A stretch of DNA of 64,000 nt. Origin: an uncultured Aquimarina sp. (lineage in GTDB: Bacteria; Bacteroidota; Bacteroidia; Flavobacteriales; Flavobacteriaceae). The notes below the pieces were generated by a model. It ran no database searches, was not told the origin of the DNA, and worked only from the letters and a program-made list of their open reading frames with translations. The stretch's first letter is position 1; each line of letters opens with the position of its first letter. The position numbers and the translations under genes are program-made. Positions 36,797 through 46,646 of the stretch are shown piece by piece. The stretch is taken from the NCBI RefSeq assembly GCF_947496855.1, contig NZ_CANMED010000002.1, positions 620,001-684,000 of the forward strand. Reading direction: 5' to 3'.

Positions 36797-37534
36797 ATGA
36801 TTAATAAAGAACAACTCAATTCTAACATTCCAAAACATGTAGCCATCATTATGGATGGTAATGGCAGATGGGCAAAAAAGAAAGGATTCTTTAGAGCTGT
36901 TGGTCACGAAAATGGGACAAAAGCCGTTAGAGAAGTTGTAGAAGGAGCAGCAGATATAGGAATAAAGTATCTTACGTTGTATGCATTTTCTACAGAAAAC
37001 TGGAACAGACCTAAGTTAGAAATAGAAACTTTAATGAGACTTTTAGTAAGCTCATTAAAAAAAGAAATAAAAACACTACAAAAAAATAATATCCGTCTAA
37101 ACGCCATCGGAAACTTACAAGCTCTACCCGAAAAGGCGAGAAAGGAATTACTAGAAGTTATTGAAAAGACTAAGGATAACAAGCATATGACACTTTCCTT
37201 AGCTCTTAGTTATGGTAGTCGAGAAGAGCTAATAAAAACTATTCAAGAAATAAGCAATAAAGTTAAAAATAATGTACTTTCGCCACATCTTATAAATGAA
37301 GCAGTCATTAATGAGCATTTGTATACCAAAACGCTACCAGATGTAGATTTATTAATACGAACTAGTGGAGAACAACGTATTAGTAATTTCTTATTATGGC
37401 AGATTGCGTATGCAGAATTATATTTTACTGAAATATTATGGCCTGATTTTAAAAGAACAGACTTATTTGAAGCCATTTTAAATTATCAACAAAGAGAAAG
37501 AAGATTTGGAAAAACTAGTGAGCAGCTTAGTTAA
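36797..37534 (+). CDS. uppS: Isoprenyl (undecaprenyl) diphosphate synthase
   Basis: 245 residues from MINKEQLNSNIP. It makes the C55 lipid carrier precursor for peptidoglycan and polysaccharide synthesis by cis-prenyl transfer. The catalytic motif IMDGNGRWAKKKG has Asp20. Further motifs are YAFSTENWNRP, SLALSYGSREE and DLLIRTSGEQRISNFLLWQ...YAELYFTE. The start at 36797 gives the normal length and lies two bases after the previous stop. The bamA start follows four bases after its stop. Confidence 0.97.
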   Translation: MINKEQLNSNIPKHVAIIMDGNGRWAKKKGFFRAVGHENGTKAVREVVEGAADIGIKYLTLYAFSTENWNRPKLEIETLMRLLVSSLKKEIKTLQKNNIRLNAIGNLQALPEKARKELLEVIEKTKDNKHMTLSLALSYGSREELIKTIQEISNKVKNNVLSPHLINEAVINEHLYTKTLPDVDLLIRTSGEQRISNFLLWQIAYAELYFTEILWPDFKRTDLFEAILNYQQRERRFGKTSEQLS

Positions 37535-37538
37535 AAAG

Positions 37539-40166
37539 ATGACAAAAAAATTACCAATTACGTATTTTACATTTATTGCATTTTTACTAAATACAATATT
37601 ACTTTCGGCACAAAACTTACCGGATACTAGAGGAAAAGAGTATATTATTGGAGATATAGAGGTAACTGGAATATCTACTTATAGTAAGAATACTATTATA
37701 ACCTTTACAGGTCTTAAAAATGGTGAACGGATTTCATTACCAGGCGATCGTATAAGTCAGGTTATAAAGAAACTTTGGGACCTTGAATTATTTAGTGATA
37801 TAAACTTTTATATTACTAAAGTTGAAGGAGATACTGCCTACCTTGAGATTAATATCCAAGAAGTCCCAGAATTAAACCAAGCTCGTATAGAAGGTGTTAG
37901 AAAGCGTAAAGCAGAAGATTTGATTAAAGACAATAGTCTTAACCCAGGAACAAAAGTGACTGAAAATCTTATTACTACAACACGTAACTTTATTACCAAT
38001 AAATATCGTAAAGACGGTTTTCTTAACACTAAAGTTATTATTAACACCACCCCTATTAAGGATACCGTTCCAACTAATAAGGTTAACATGTTAGTTCGTA
38101 TTGACAAAGGTGATCGTGTAAAAGTGGATAATATTAGAATTAACGGAAACGAGCAATTTTCTGACAGTAAGGTGAGATCAGCAATGAAAAACACTAAACG
38201 AAAAAAATTCTGGAGATTTTGGAAACGTTCAAAATATATAAAGAATGATTATCAGGAAGACAAAGAAAATATTGTAAGTAAATATAAAGAAAAAGGGTAT
38301 CGAGATGCTCGAATCACTACAGATTCTTTAATTGTAGAAGATGACAATAGTGTATCTCTAAATCTTCAAATAGAAGAAGGTAATAAATACTATTTTGGAG
38401 ATATTAATTTCTTAGGAAACAGTGTTTATACAGACAACCAACTAGCAAGACAGTTAGTAATTAAAAAAGGAGATGTATATAATGGTGTCCTTCTAGAAAA
38501 ACAGATTGCTGACAACACTAAACCGGATGCAAATGATCTTACTAACTTGTATCAAAATAATGGATATTTATTTTCTAACATTGATGCCGTAGAAACTAAT
38601 GTAAAAAACGACACTATAGATTTTGAAATAAGAATCCGAGAAGGAAAACTAGTCCATTTTGATCATATTACGGTTACTGGTAATGATAAAACTAATGATC
38701 ATGTTGTTTATCGAATTTTAAGAACTAAACCAGGTCAAGTATATAGTAAAGATTTAGTTGTAAGAACGGTTAGAGAAATAGGTCAATTAGGCTTTTTTGA
38801 TCCAGAGCAATTGGAACCTCAATTTAAAAATGCTGATCCTCAAGCCGGAACTATAGACATCAACTATCCTGTTGTTGAAAAAGGAGCGAGTCAGATTGAG
38901 CTTCAAGGTGGTTTTGGTGGTGGAGGTTTTGTTGGAACCTTAGGTTTAGCCTTTAGTAACTTTTCGATCAGGAATATTTTCAATAAAGAAGCATATAGTC
39001 CTTTACCAATGGGAGATGGTCAGACGCTTCGTGTTAGAGCTCAAGCCAGTCAATTCTTCCAAACATATAGCTTATCATTCATCGAACCTTGGCTTGGTGG
39101 AAAAAGACCATTTCAGCTTTCTACCTCTTTTTCTCATACAATCCAATTTTTATTTAATAGTCAAACTCGTAATGTAGATAGAGATAGTAAGTTTTTGATT
39201 ACTGGTGGATCTATTGGTATTGCAAAAAGATTAAATTGGCCTGACAACTACTTTACTTTATCTCAGGCAATAAGTATACAGCATTATAATCTTAAAAACT
39301 ACAACACAAGACTATTTACCTTTGGTGATGGTGCATCTAACAATCTTGCATACACTATAGGGATCAATAGAAACAATACAGCTGTAAATCCTATTTTCCC
39401 AACATCCGGATCAGAATTTAATCTTATTGCTAAACTTTCTCTGCCCTATTCAATATGGGATGGTACCGACTATAGTGAATTAGCAGAAAGAAGATCAGAA
39501 ATTCAAGGACAATTAGATGATCCAAACTCGGGATTAAGTACTGATGAACTTCTTGATCTGTCAACTGAAAGAGGTGAAATAGATCAAGAACGATTTGATT
39601 GGTTAGAATATTACAAGATAAAATTTGATGCTACTTGGTATACAACTCTTGCCAAAATAGGAAAACAACCATTGGTATTGAGAACCAGAGCTGAGTATGG
39701 TTTTCTTGGAGCTTATAATAATGATCGAGGAAATATTCCTTTTGAAAGGTTCTTCTTAGGAGGAGATGGATTAGGAGCAACAGCCTTGGACGGAAGAGAA
39801 GTTGTAGCACTTAGAGGATATCCAAACCAATCGCTAATACCATTAAGTAGAGCAAATGATCCAGATTTTGTAGAAGATGGGGCAACAATTTATAATAAAT
39901 ATTCGTTAGAGCTTCGTTATCCTATTACTCTAAAACCATCAGCTTCTATTTACATGCTGACGTTTTTAGAAGGTGGAGCATCTTATGATAGCTTTAGAGG
40001 ATTCAATCCGTTTCAATTAAATCGTTCTGCTGGAGCTGGTTTACGTATATTTATGCCAGCCTTTGGATTGCTGGGTATTGATTTTGGGTATGGTTTTGAC
40101 CCAATTCCAGGTACGACAGGAAATAATGGATGGGAGACTCACTTTATCATTGGACAACAATTTTAA
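37539..40166 (+). CDS. bamA: Outer membrane protein assembly factor BamA
   Basis: 875 residues. BamA inserts beta-barrel proteins in the outer membrane. A signal peptide (MTKKLPITYFTFIAF...LLSAQ) starts at the ATG at 37539, four bases after uppS; a frame from 37506 would overlap uppS and prepend a charged stretch. Five POTRA domains follow (for example IGDIEVTGISTYSKNTII, VDNIRINGNEQFSDSKVRSA, YFGDINFLGNSVYTDNQL, VHFDHITVTGNDKTNDHV), then the Omp85 barrel with VALRGYPNQSL, the equivalent of the VRGF/Y lid motif, and a terminal strand ending in IIGQQF. Confidence 0.96.
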   Translation: MTKKLPITYFTFIAFLLNTILLSAQNLPDTRGKEYIIGDIEVTGISTYSKNTIITFTGLKNGERISLPGDRISQVIKKLWDLELFSDINFYITKVEGDTAYLEINIQEVPELNQARIEGVRKRKAEDLIKDNSLNPGTKVTENLITTTRNFITNKYRKDGFLNTKVIINTTPIKDTVPTNKVNMLVRIDKGDRVKVDNIRINGNEQFSDSKVRSAMKNTKRKKFWRFWKRSKYIKNDYQEDKENIVSKYKEKGYRDARITTDSLIVEDDNSVSLNLQIEEGNKYYFGDINFLGNSVYTDNQLARQLVIKKGDVYNGVLLEKQIADNTKPDANDLTNLYQNNGYLFSNIDAVETNVKNDTIDFEIRIREGKLVHFDHITVTGNDKTNDHVVYRILRTKPGQVYSKDLVVRTVREIGQLGFFDPEQLEPQFKNADPQAGTIDINYPVVEKGASQIELQGGFGGGGFVGTLGLAFSNFSIRNIFNKEAYSPLPMGDGQTLRVRAQASQFFQTYSLSFIEPWLGGKRPFQLSTSFSHTIQFLFNSQTRNVDRDSKFLITGGSIGIAKRLNWPDNYFTLSQAISIQHYNLKNYNTRLFTFGDGASNNLAYTIGINRNNTAVNPIFPTSGSEFNLIAKLSLPYSIWDGTDYSELAERRSEIQGQLDDPNSGLSTDELLDLSTERGEIDQERFDWLEYYKIKFDATWYTTLAKIGKQPLVLRTRAEYGFLGAYNNDRGNIPFERFFLGGDGLGATALDGREVVALRGYPNQSLIPLSRANDPDFVEDGATIYNKYSLELRYPITLKPSASIYMLTFLEGGASYDSFRGFNPFQLNRSAGAGLRIFMPAFGLLGIDFGYGFDPIPGTTGNNGWETHFIIGQQF

Positions 40167-40202
40167 TTTTGGCACGATTATTTCTATAAACAAAACAGGA
40201 TC

Positions 40203-41060
40203 ATGAAAACAAAAGTTCTTTTAGTATTAGCCGCTATCCTTTGGTTATCTTTCTCCAACACAGCAGAAGCTCAAAAAGGTATAAGAGTCGGATATATAGA
40301 TATGGATTATATCTTAGAAAATGTACCTGAATATAATGAAGCTTCAGCTGACCTGGAAACCAAAGTACAAAAATGGAAAGTGGAAATCGAAGCTGAATTA
40401 AAAGAAGTAGAACAAATGAGGAAAGACCTCAATAACGAACGTGTTCTTCTTACTAAAGAACTTATTGAAGAAAGAGAGGAAGATATTTTCTTCAAAGAAA
40501 AAGAAATCTTAGAGTATCAACAAAAGAGATTTGGACCTAATGGTGACTTATTTCTTCAAAAAAAGAGGTTAGTACAACCTGTACAGGATCAGGTTTTTGT
40601 TGCAGTACAGGAAGTAGCAAAAAATAAAAAATATGATTTTATATTTGATAAGTCTGCAGATCTAGTAATGTTATATTCTGCAGATAGATACGATATAAGT
40701 GATCAAATATTATTACGAATTAATAGAGCTTCCAAAAGAAAGCAAGTTAATAGTAAAAAAGAGAAAAAGGCATTAGAACGTGCAGAAAAAAGAAATGTTG
40801 ATCAGGAAAAAGAAGTAACAGACAGAGAGAGAACAACGTCTCTTAAACAATCTGAAAGAGAACAATTACTTGCGGAAAGAAAAGCTGCAAGAGACTCGAT
40901 CAGAGCTGCTAAGAAAAAACAATTTGAAGAAAGAAGAGCCAAACTTATAGAAGCTCAAAAAAGAAAGAAAGATTCAATAAAAGCAGTTAGAGAACAACTG
41001 AAAGACGACACGCCTTCTGACAATGAAGATGGTGAGACTAATGAAAATGATGATAATTAA
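40203..41060 (+). CDS. OmpH/Skp family periplasmic chaperone, long form
   Basis: 285 residues, signal peptide 1-23 (AEAQ). OmpH/Skp proteins form a helical tentacle trimer that shields unfolded outer membrane proteins. The beta-core GIRVGYIDMDYILENVPEY and VAKNKKYDFIFDKS flank a coiled coil. After residue 180 there is a long Lys/Glu/Arg-rich helical extension and an acidic tail (DDTPSDNEDGETNENDDN) that ordinary Skp lacks. It is the first of two tandem ompH genes behind bamA. Confidence 0.92.
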   Translation: MKTKVLLVLAAILWLSFSNTAEAQKGIRVGYIDMDYILENVPEYNEASADLETKVQKWKVEIEAELKEVEQMRKDLNNERVLLTKELIEEREEDIFFKEKEILEYQQKRFGPNGDLFLQKKRLVQPVQDQVFVAVQEVAKNKKYDFIFDKSADLVMLYSADRYDISDQILLRINRASKRKQVNSKKEKKALERAEKRNVDQEKEVTDRERTTSLKQSEREQLLAERKAARDSIRAAKKKQFEERRAKLIEAQKRKKDSIKAVREQLKDDTPSDNEDGETNENDDN

Positions 41061-41104
41061 AGAAATTAATTTTTAAATTTATAACACACTTAATATTACT
41101 TGAA

Positions 41105-41614
41105 ATGAAAAAGTTTAGAACCCTATTAGTAGCTTGCGCATTCATCCTAGGAGCATCAAGCTTTGTAAATGCACAATCTAAAGTGGCACATATCGCTTCA
41201 CAGGAACTTGTGGAAGCAATGCCTGCTTTTAAAGCTGCCAAAAGCGAAATTGAAAAGCTAAACAAAACGTACGAAGCAGAAATCAGAAATATGGTTTTGG
41301 AATTGCAAAATACAATGAAAAAGTACCAGGCCGAAGCTCCTACGAAAACTGAAGAAGAAAATGCTAAAAGAGCACAAGAAGTTCAGGCTACGGAGAAAAG
41401 CATTGGTGATTACAGACAAAATGCATTACAAGATCTTCAGAAGAAAGAAATTGAACTGTTAAAGCCTATCTATGAAAGTGCACGTGTTTCTATCCAAAAA
41501 GTTGCAAGAGCACAAGGATTTCAATATGTGTTGGATTCTACAACAGGAACAGGAGTTATCTTAGCTGATGGAAAAAATCTAATGGCAGATGTAAAAAAGG
41601 ATTTAGGTATCTAA
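41105..41614 (+). CDS. OmpH/Skp family periplasmic chaperone, short form
   Basis: 169 residues, normal Skp length, signal peptide 1-24 (FVNAQ). Core strand KVAHIASQELVEAMPAF, a central coiled coil (about 45-125), and the closing strand AQGFQYVLDSTTGTGVILADG. It lies 44 bases after the longer paralogue; together they serve outer membrane protein traffic with BamA. A terminator follows. Confidence 0.94.
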   Translation: MKKFRTLLVACAFILGASSFVNAQSKVAHIASQELVEAMPAFKAAKSEIEKLNKTYEAEIRNMVLELQNTMKKYQAEAPTKTEEENAKRAQEVQATEKSIGDYRQNALQDLQKKEIELLKPIYESARVSIQKVARAQGFQYVLDSTTGTGVILADGKNLMADVKKDLGI

Positions 41615-41634
41615 AAAAATTACCTTTATAGAAT

Positions 41635-41671
41635 AAAAAAACAGTGGGTTTAAACTCACTGTTTTTTTTAT
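41635..41671 (+). terminator. Terminator of the bamA-ompH operon
   Basis: Stem ACAGTGGGTTT/AAACTCACTGT (one mismatch) preceded by A residues and followed by a run of T, 26 bases after the ompH stop. The T-run overlaps the -7 box of murI. Confidence 0.88.
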
Positions 41672-41676
41672 TTTTG
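41669..41676 (+). promoter_or_regulatory. -7 promoter box of murI
   Basis: TATTTTTG begins in the T-run of the preceding terminator and ends 20 bases before the murI ATG. Confidence 0.5.
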
Positions 41677-41696
41677 GAGCAGTACTATCTCACGAA

Positions 41697-42485
41697 ATGA
41701 ACAAACAAGCAATAGGTATTTTTGACTCAGGTATTGGCGGCACTTCTATATGGAAAGAAATCGCCTTGGCCATGCCAAGTGAAAACACAATATACCTAGC
41801 AGATAGTAAATACGCCCCTTATGGTAAACGTAGTACCGATGAAATTATATCATTAAGCATTAAGAACACCAAAAAGCTTATTGAACTAAACTCTAAAATC
41901 ATTGTTGTTGCTTGCAACACTGCTACTACAAATGCCATAAAAGTACTTAGAGAACAATTTGATATTCCATTCATTGGTATTGAGCCTGCTATAAAACCAG
42001 CTGCTTTAAATACAAAAACTGAAAAGGTTGGCATTTTAGCAACAAAAGGTACATTATCCAGCGAATTGTTTGCTAAAACATCTGATCTATATGCGAACAA
42101 AATAGAGGTTATTGAAGTTATTGGTACTGGATTGGTAGAACTTATAGAAGAAGGAAAAATCCAAACTCCAGAAATGCATATCCTATTGAAGTCATACATC
42201 CAACCATTAATTGAAAAAAATATTGACTATCTTGTTTTAGGCTGCAGTCATTACCCATATCTCATCCCTATCCTAAGAAAAATACTTCCCAATCATGTAG
42301 ACATCATAGATTCTGGTGAAGCAGTAGCCAAACAAACTAAAGTGATTCTTTCCAAAAATAATCTCCTATGTGCTAACACACAAGAAGGAATACATACTTT
42401 TTTTACTAATGGGTCATTACACATTCTACAAGAAATTCTAAAAAAAAGTAATATCTCTTCTATTTCAAAAATATCAGCCTTTTAA
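41697..42485 (+). CDS. murI: Glutamate racemase
   Basis: 262 residues. It makes D-glutamate for peptidoglycan by a two-base, cofactor-free mechanism. The catalytic cysteines are Cys73 (VVACNTATTNA) and Cys183 (LGCSHYPYL). The N-terminal block GIFDSGIGGTSIWKEI carries the conserved Asp and Ser, followed by ADSKYAPYGKRS. Cytoplasmic, normal length, own promoter. Next to the envelope assembly cluster but separated by a terminator. Confidence 0.97.
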   Translation: MNKQAIGIFDSGIGGTSIWKEIALAMPSENTIYLADSKYAPYGKRSTDEIISLSIKNTKKLIELNSKIIVVACNTATTNAIKVLREQFDIPFIGIEPAIKPAALNTKTEKVGILATKGTLSSELFAKTSDLYANKIEVIEVIGTGLVELIEEGKIQTPEMHILLKSYIQPLIEKNIDYLVLGCSHYPYLIPILRKILPNHVDIIDSGEAVAKQTKVILSKNNLLCANTQEGIHTFFTNGSLHILQEILKKSNISSISKISAF

Positions 42486-42667
42486 TCCACGTAATGAATT
42501 AACTTTATTTTTTGATAATTACACGTTAAAAAATAGCTCTTTAGCCAGTTTTAACATTTTTTATCATTGTCTATGTTCTTTTTTTCTTTTATTTTACAAT
42601 CTTTTGATTATTAGTATTTTACAATAAATAAGATACTAATAAACCTTTTACCCCTAATTCTGTAGTT

Positions 42668-43192
42668 ATGAAAAAAAGCATTGTAACGCTTTTTGGATTG
42701 TTCTGTGTGACTTTTTCTGTGGCTCAAAACAATGTTCAAATAGACGGAAGATTAAAACCGCATTTAGACAAATTCTTTGAGTATTGTAAAGAATATAATA
42801 TCGAATATTATGACAAACTATTTAAACTAAAAAACATTGATATTGTGGACACGCTCTCCGTCTCTCCGCGAGGATCTACTTTGGGAATGCTTACAAGAGA
42901 TAAAAATAATAAAGTAGAGAACATAGTAATTAATTGGGTAGCGCTGTTAGATCAAGAAATATTAAAAGTAGTTGCATTTCACGAATTTGCACATTATTTT
43001 CTAGAATATGAAAAACACATATGTGATGATTGCGGAAAAATAATGGCCGTCGTTAACAGTAGTTATTTCGATATTGCCAAAGACTGGAATAATCAAGTAA
43101 AGACATTGTTTCTAGATTCTCCTTTATATAAAGGAAGAAAAACAGTTGCTTATACGAATTCATATAACAGACAGAATCATTTAGCTAATTAA
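42668..43192 (+). CDS. Small secreted HEFAH (zincin-like) protein
   Basis: 174 residues, signal peptide 1-20 (SVAQ). The mature protein carries HEFAH at 105-109 within an extended helix (ILKVVAFHEFAHYFLEYEKH), the HExxH motif of zinc metallopeptidases, then Cys119 and Cys122 (CDDC). A third zinc ligand would be expected in the next 20-30 residues; Glu113, His117 or Asp135 are candidates. The family is not recognised, so peptidase activity is an inference. A C-run 13 bases before the ATG resembles the leaders at 14192 and 18412. It is monocistronic. Confidence 0.78.
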   Translation: MKKSIVTLFGLFCVTFSVAQNNVQIDGRLKPHLDKFFEYCKEYNIEYYDKLFKLKNIDIVDTLSVSPRGSTLGMLTRDKNNKVENIVINWVALLDQEILKVVAFHEFAHYFLEYEKHICDDCGKIMAVVNSSYFDIAKDWNNQVKTLFLDSPLYKGRKTVAYTNSYNRQNHLAN

Positions 43193-43390
43193 CGGGACTA
43201 AGGATTTGGTTTTAAATAAACAGTCAAACAGAGTAATTTCTCATAGTGAAAACCATGAAAAATTATTTCGAAATTAGGCTTTTGATTGAAAAATTTACTT
43301 TTCTTCAATATGACTTTATATTGATAATCACTATGATTGATGTAAATTTTCTTACACTTAGAAACTAATGTTAGCTTGGTTTATTCTTCC

Positions 43391-44125
43391 TTATTTGAAA
43401 TAATCTAATAAAGCTCCTTTTTTAGACGAGGAAACCATAAGTTCTTTTCCTGATGATAACTGAACGCTACCTCCTTTACCTTTCTTATATCGTACAATAG
43501 TACTTACATTAACTAAAAAACTTTTATGAATTCTAACAAATCCTTGATCTGATAAAGAATCTTCAAAATACTTCAAGGTTTTACTAACCAGTTTTTGTCC
43601 TTGATTGAGGAATATTTTGGTATAATTATCATCGGCCTGGCAATACAAAATTTCAGAAATTCTTAATACTTCAAAACCGTCTTGTTGCGGTATGGTAATT
43701 TTTCCATCAGCAGCAGCAGATACTTTTGGTGTCAATACTTTATCCTGAAGTTCTTTTTCACGCTCTTTTATATGACTCACATGATCAACCGCTTTTATAA
43801 GATTATCGATTGCTATAGGCTTCAATAGATAATACGTCGCTTGAGCGTTTAACGCATCTACCGCATAATGGTCGTAAGCCGTTACAAAAACGGTTTCAAA
43901 CGTTCGGTCGGGCACTTGTTCCAGTAAATCAAAAGCATTGCCATATGGCATCTCTACATCAAGAAACAAAATGTCAGGATTATGAGACGTCAACAGCGTT
44001 AATGTTTCTTGAACACTTGCTGCTTCTCCTAACACTTTAACTGTTGGACAATATTTATTGAGATAATTTTTTAAGATTGCTCGGCTATTAGCCTCATCAT
44101 CTACTACAATTGCTGTTAAATTCAC
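43391..44125 (-). CDS. LytTR-family response regulator
   Basis: 244 residues. The receiver domain (1-120) has the acidic pair Asp9/Asp10, phosphoacceptor Asp56 (ILFLDVEMP) and the switch Lys in YYLLKPIAIDNL. The LytTR DNA-binding domain (about 140-244) has VRIHKSFLVNVSTIVRYKKG. It lies 63 bases behind a LytS-type kinase gene on the same strand, with which it forms a two-component system. The regulated genes are not known; neighbours are envelope genes. Confidence 0.96.
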   Translation of the reverse strand: MNLTAIVVDDEANSRAILKNYLNKYCPTVKVLGEAASVQETLTLLTSHNPDILFLDVEMPYGNAFDLLEQVPDRTFETVFVTAYDHYAVDALNAQATYYLLKPIAIDNLIKAVDHVSHIKEREKELQDKVLTPKVSAAADGKITIPQQDGFEVLRISEILYCQADDNYTKIFLNQGQKLVSKTLKYFEDSLSDQGFVRIHKSFLVNVSTIVRYKKGKGGSVQLSSGKELMVSSSKKGALLDYFK

Positions 44126-44188
44126 AGTTTTTCAGATTTATAAATTATTTCCAAGTCACATTATATAATAGGGCAAAAAAACAAAATG

Positions 44189-46429
44189 TTATTTATCCTT
44201 TTTAAGTACTAACTTTACCTGAGTACCTTCTTCTTCACCCGTTAGATCCGAGATAAAAACATCTACTTTATCCTTATACATGGTATTTAAAATAGTAATC
44301 CTCTTTTTGATATTACTCATTCCTTGCGACTTTTGCTTCTTTTGATTTAGAGTCTTTAATGCTTTAGACTTTTCTCTTCCGATTCCATTATCGGAAATTG
44401 TTATCTCAATTATATCCGCATATGTTTTAGAGAAATGTATCGTCAATTGCCCTTTATCTGGTCTGTAACGTAATCCATGCCAAACAGCATTCTCCACATA
44501 TGGCTGAAGCAACATTGGCGGAATCATATATTGTTTAATATCAATTTCGGGATCTACTTCTATATTATAATCAAATTTATCCTGAAATCTGAAATGTTCT
44601 AATTGCACGTACAATTCTAATAATTCTATTTCTTTTTCTAATGGAATAAAATCTTCTTCGCTATTTTCTAAAACAGATCGCATCAACAATGAAAAGTCAG
44701 TCAAATATTTATTTGCTGCTCTTTCATCACTGGTCGCAATGAATGTATTTACCGAGTTTAAAGCATTAAAAATAAAATGTGGATTCATCTGAGAACGCAA
44801 TGACTTTAATGCTAATAAATTATTAGCATATCGCTGCTGGTTAATATTTCGATACATTAAATAAGCAGCCAGAAACAAAAATACGGACAACCCGATCAAC
44901 GAGTAAATAATTATTCTTTGTTGCCCAGCTAATTCCTGAGATGCAAAAGCAAGTTTATATTTACTCTCATTAAGCTCTCTATCTTTTTCTAGTGTAGTTA
45001 TACGATTTGCCTTTTGAGCTAATTCCCTATTAAATCTGGTAGCTTGAGATATCTCTTGCTCTTTCTGAATATACAATTTATCAATAATAACTTCATACTC
45101 TTTAAAAGCTTCTGACGCTTTTTCCAGATCCCCTTTTTCTCTATATACTTCTCCCAATTTTCTGGTGGCATCCTTCTGGACAACCAAATCGTTCTCTGAC
45201 TCGGCCTTTTTGATACTTTCTTCTAAATAAGGAATCGCTTCATCATATTCAGATTGGGCAGCAAATGCATTCGCTATTTTATAATTCTGAACTTGAGAAG
45301 TAATTGCTCGATCTTCATTATTATTTAATTCTGATTCAATACTATCCTTTTTTATCGGACTAAATGCCTCTCTCTTTTCTATATCCTGAATATCTTCTAG
45401 TGCTTCCTTACGTAATTGTATCTCTTTATCAAAACTACTATTCTTATTATAAAAATCAGCTGCTTTTGCTCTTTGTCGTGCTGAAGATTTTTTACTCCTT
45501 TTACTAGCTAACTGGACTGAATTACCCAAATACTCTTCTGCGTCATCCAGATTTCCTTGAATCTGAAGCATTTCAGCAAGTTTAGAATTTAATTCAATAA
45601 TAATATCTTCAGATTTATTCTTTTGGGCAAATGACAACGCTATATTGTAATTATTAACTGCATTTTCATTATCATTTTGCCCTTTATAACTATCCCCTAG
45701 TCCTTGATACACCTTCACTTTCTGTAAAGAATTAAGTCTTGATTTCGCTAATTCATTAAAAGTTATTAATGAAGCCTCATAATTCCTACTTAGTAATTGA
45801 GCATTCCCTAATTTTATTTTAACATCATCACTATACTTATTAGTAAGACTGGTTGCATAATTACTTTCTGCCAGGTCTGGTTGTTTCCAATGAGCATAGA
45901 TATCTCCTAACGTTTCAAAAAGTTCAGCTTTTTTCTCATCACCAAAGGTGTCGTTTTCCTCTATTGTTTCCAGCGCTTTTGTAACATAATCAATACTTGT
46001 GGCAGCATCTATTTTCAAAGAATTTCTTGCTGCAGTAAGATTAGCTCCGTATGCAGCAGAGGATCTTTTTTGTTTTTCATCTTTCTGAACATTTGTTACT
46101 GATGGGTTCTCCTGAACTTTAACATCTATTCTTTCTCTGCTTGTGATCGTATAATAAATTGTATTAAAACTGTCATGCTTAATAATAATATTATTACCAA
46201 TCTTAGCTTGTATTTTAAAATCACCTAGATTGTTAGTGCGATACACCTTATCTCCTACTCCTACTACCTGAATTTCTACGTCTCGTATCGGTTTAAGCGT
46301 TTTATCTTCTTTTACGGTACCTCGTATCGTTACATCAGCCTCTGTTGCTCTTCTCATATTATCCTGAGCAAAAAAAGTACTGGGTAACACCCACATAACC
46401 AACAAAATGAAACAAAATTTATTCATCAT
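44189..46429 (-). CDS. TPR-containing LytS-type sensor histidine kinase
   Basis: 746 residues. A signal peptide (1-22) leads into a short beta-sandwich of the carboxypeptidase-regulatory type (TIRGTVKEDKTLKPIRDVEI, about 33-105). TPR repeats follow (about 145-460; YGANLTAARNSL, LFETLGDIYAHWKQPDLAES, VYQGLGDSYKGQNDNENAVN), a coiled coil, one membrane helix (about 508-527) and the cytoplasmic His_kinase/HATPase part. The phosphorylated His is His551 in QMNPHFIFNALN; the ATP site has YVENAVWHGL and DNGIGR. The sensor therefore faces the periplasm. It is cotranscribed with the LytTR regulator. Confidence 0.94.
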   Translation of the reverse strand: MMNKFCFILLVMWVLPSTFFAQDNMRRATEADVTIRGTVKEDKTLKPIRDVEIQVVGVGDKVYRTNNLGDFKIQAKIGNNIIIKHDSFNTIYYTITSRERIDVKVQENPSVTNVQKDEKQKRSSAAYGANLTAARNSLKIDAATSIDYVTKALETIEENDTFGDEKKAELFETLGDIYAHWKQPDLAESNYATSLTNKYSDDVKIKLGNAQLLSRNYEASLITFNELAKSRLNSLQKVKVYQGLGDSYKGQNDNENAVNNYNIALSFAQKNKSEDIIIELNSKLAEMLQIQGNLDDAEEYLGNSVQLASKRSKKSSARQRAKAADFYNKNSSFDKEIQLRKEALEDIQDIEKREAFSPIKKDSIESELNNNEDRAITSQVQNYKIANAFAAQSEYDEAIPYLEESIKKAESENDLVVQKDATRKLGEVYREKGDLEKASEAFKEYEVIIDKLYIQKEQEISQATRFNRELAQKANRITTLEKDRELNESKYKLAFASQELAGQQRIIIYSLIGLSVFLFLAAYLMYRNINQQRYANNLLALKSLRSQMNPHFIFNALNSVNTFIATSDERAANKYLTDFSLLMRSVLENSEEDFIPLEKEIELLELYVQLEHFRFQDKFDYNIEVDPEIDIKQYMIPPMLLQPYVENAVWHGLRYRPDKGQLTIHFSKTYADIIEITISDNGIGREKSKALKTLNQKKQKSQGMSNIKKRITILNTMYKDKVDVFISDLTGEEEGTQVKLVLKKDK

Positions 46430-46646
46430 ACACTAAATAAGGAAGGTAAACTTAATCCATTTATATGGGATAATAAAATCAGAAATTACTCATACACTGC
46501 TTTCTTAAGAATATTACTATAATAAAATATTACTTCCCTAACTGATAAGGGCTTTTCACTCATTCATAACAAAGCATTCCTAATTCTTAGTTTTCATTCA
46601 AAAAAGTTCCTGTTAGTTTTAACTTAAATTAAAAAAAGTAACAATT

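Noticed and set aside
37838..38194. 118-codon minus-strand frame inside bamA
   Set aside because: Antisense shadow of the POTRA region of bamA.
41819..42199. 126-codon minus-strand frame inside murI
   Set aside because: Antisense shadow of murI with no promoter or family similarity; murI has all catalytic residues.
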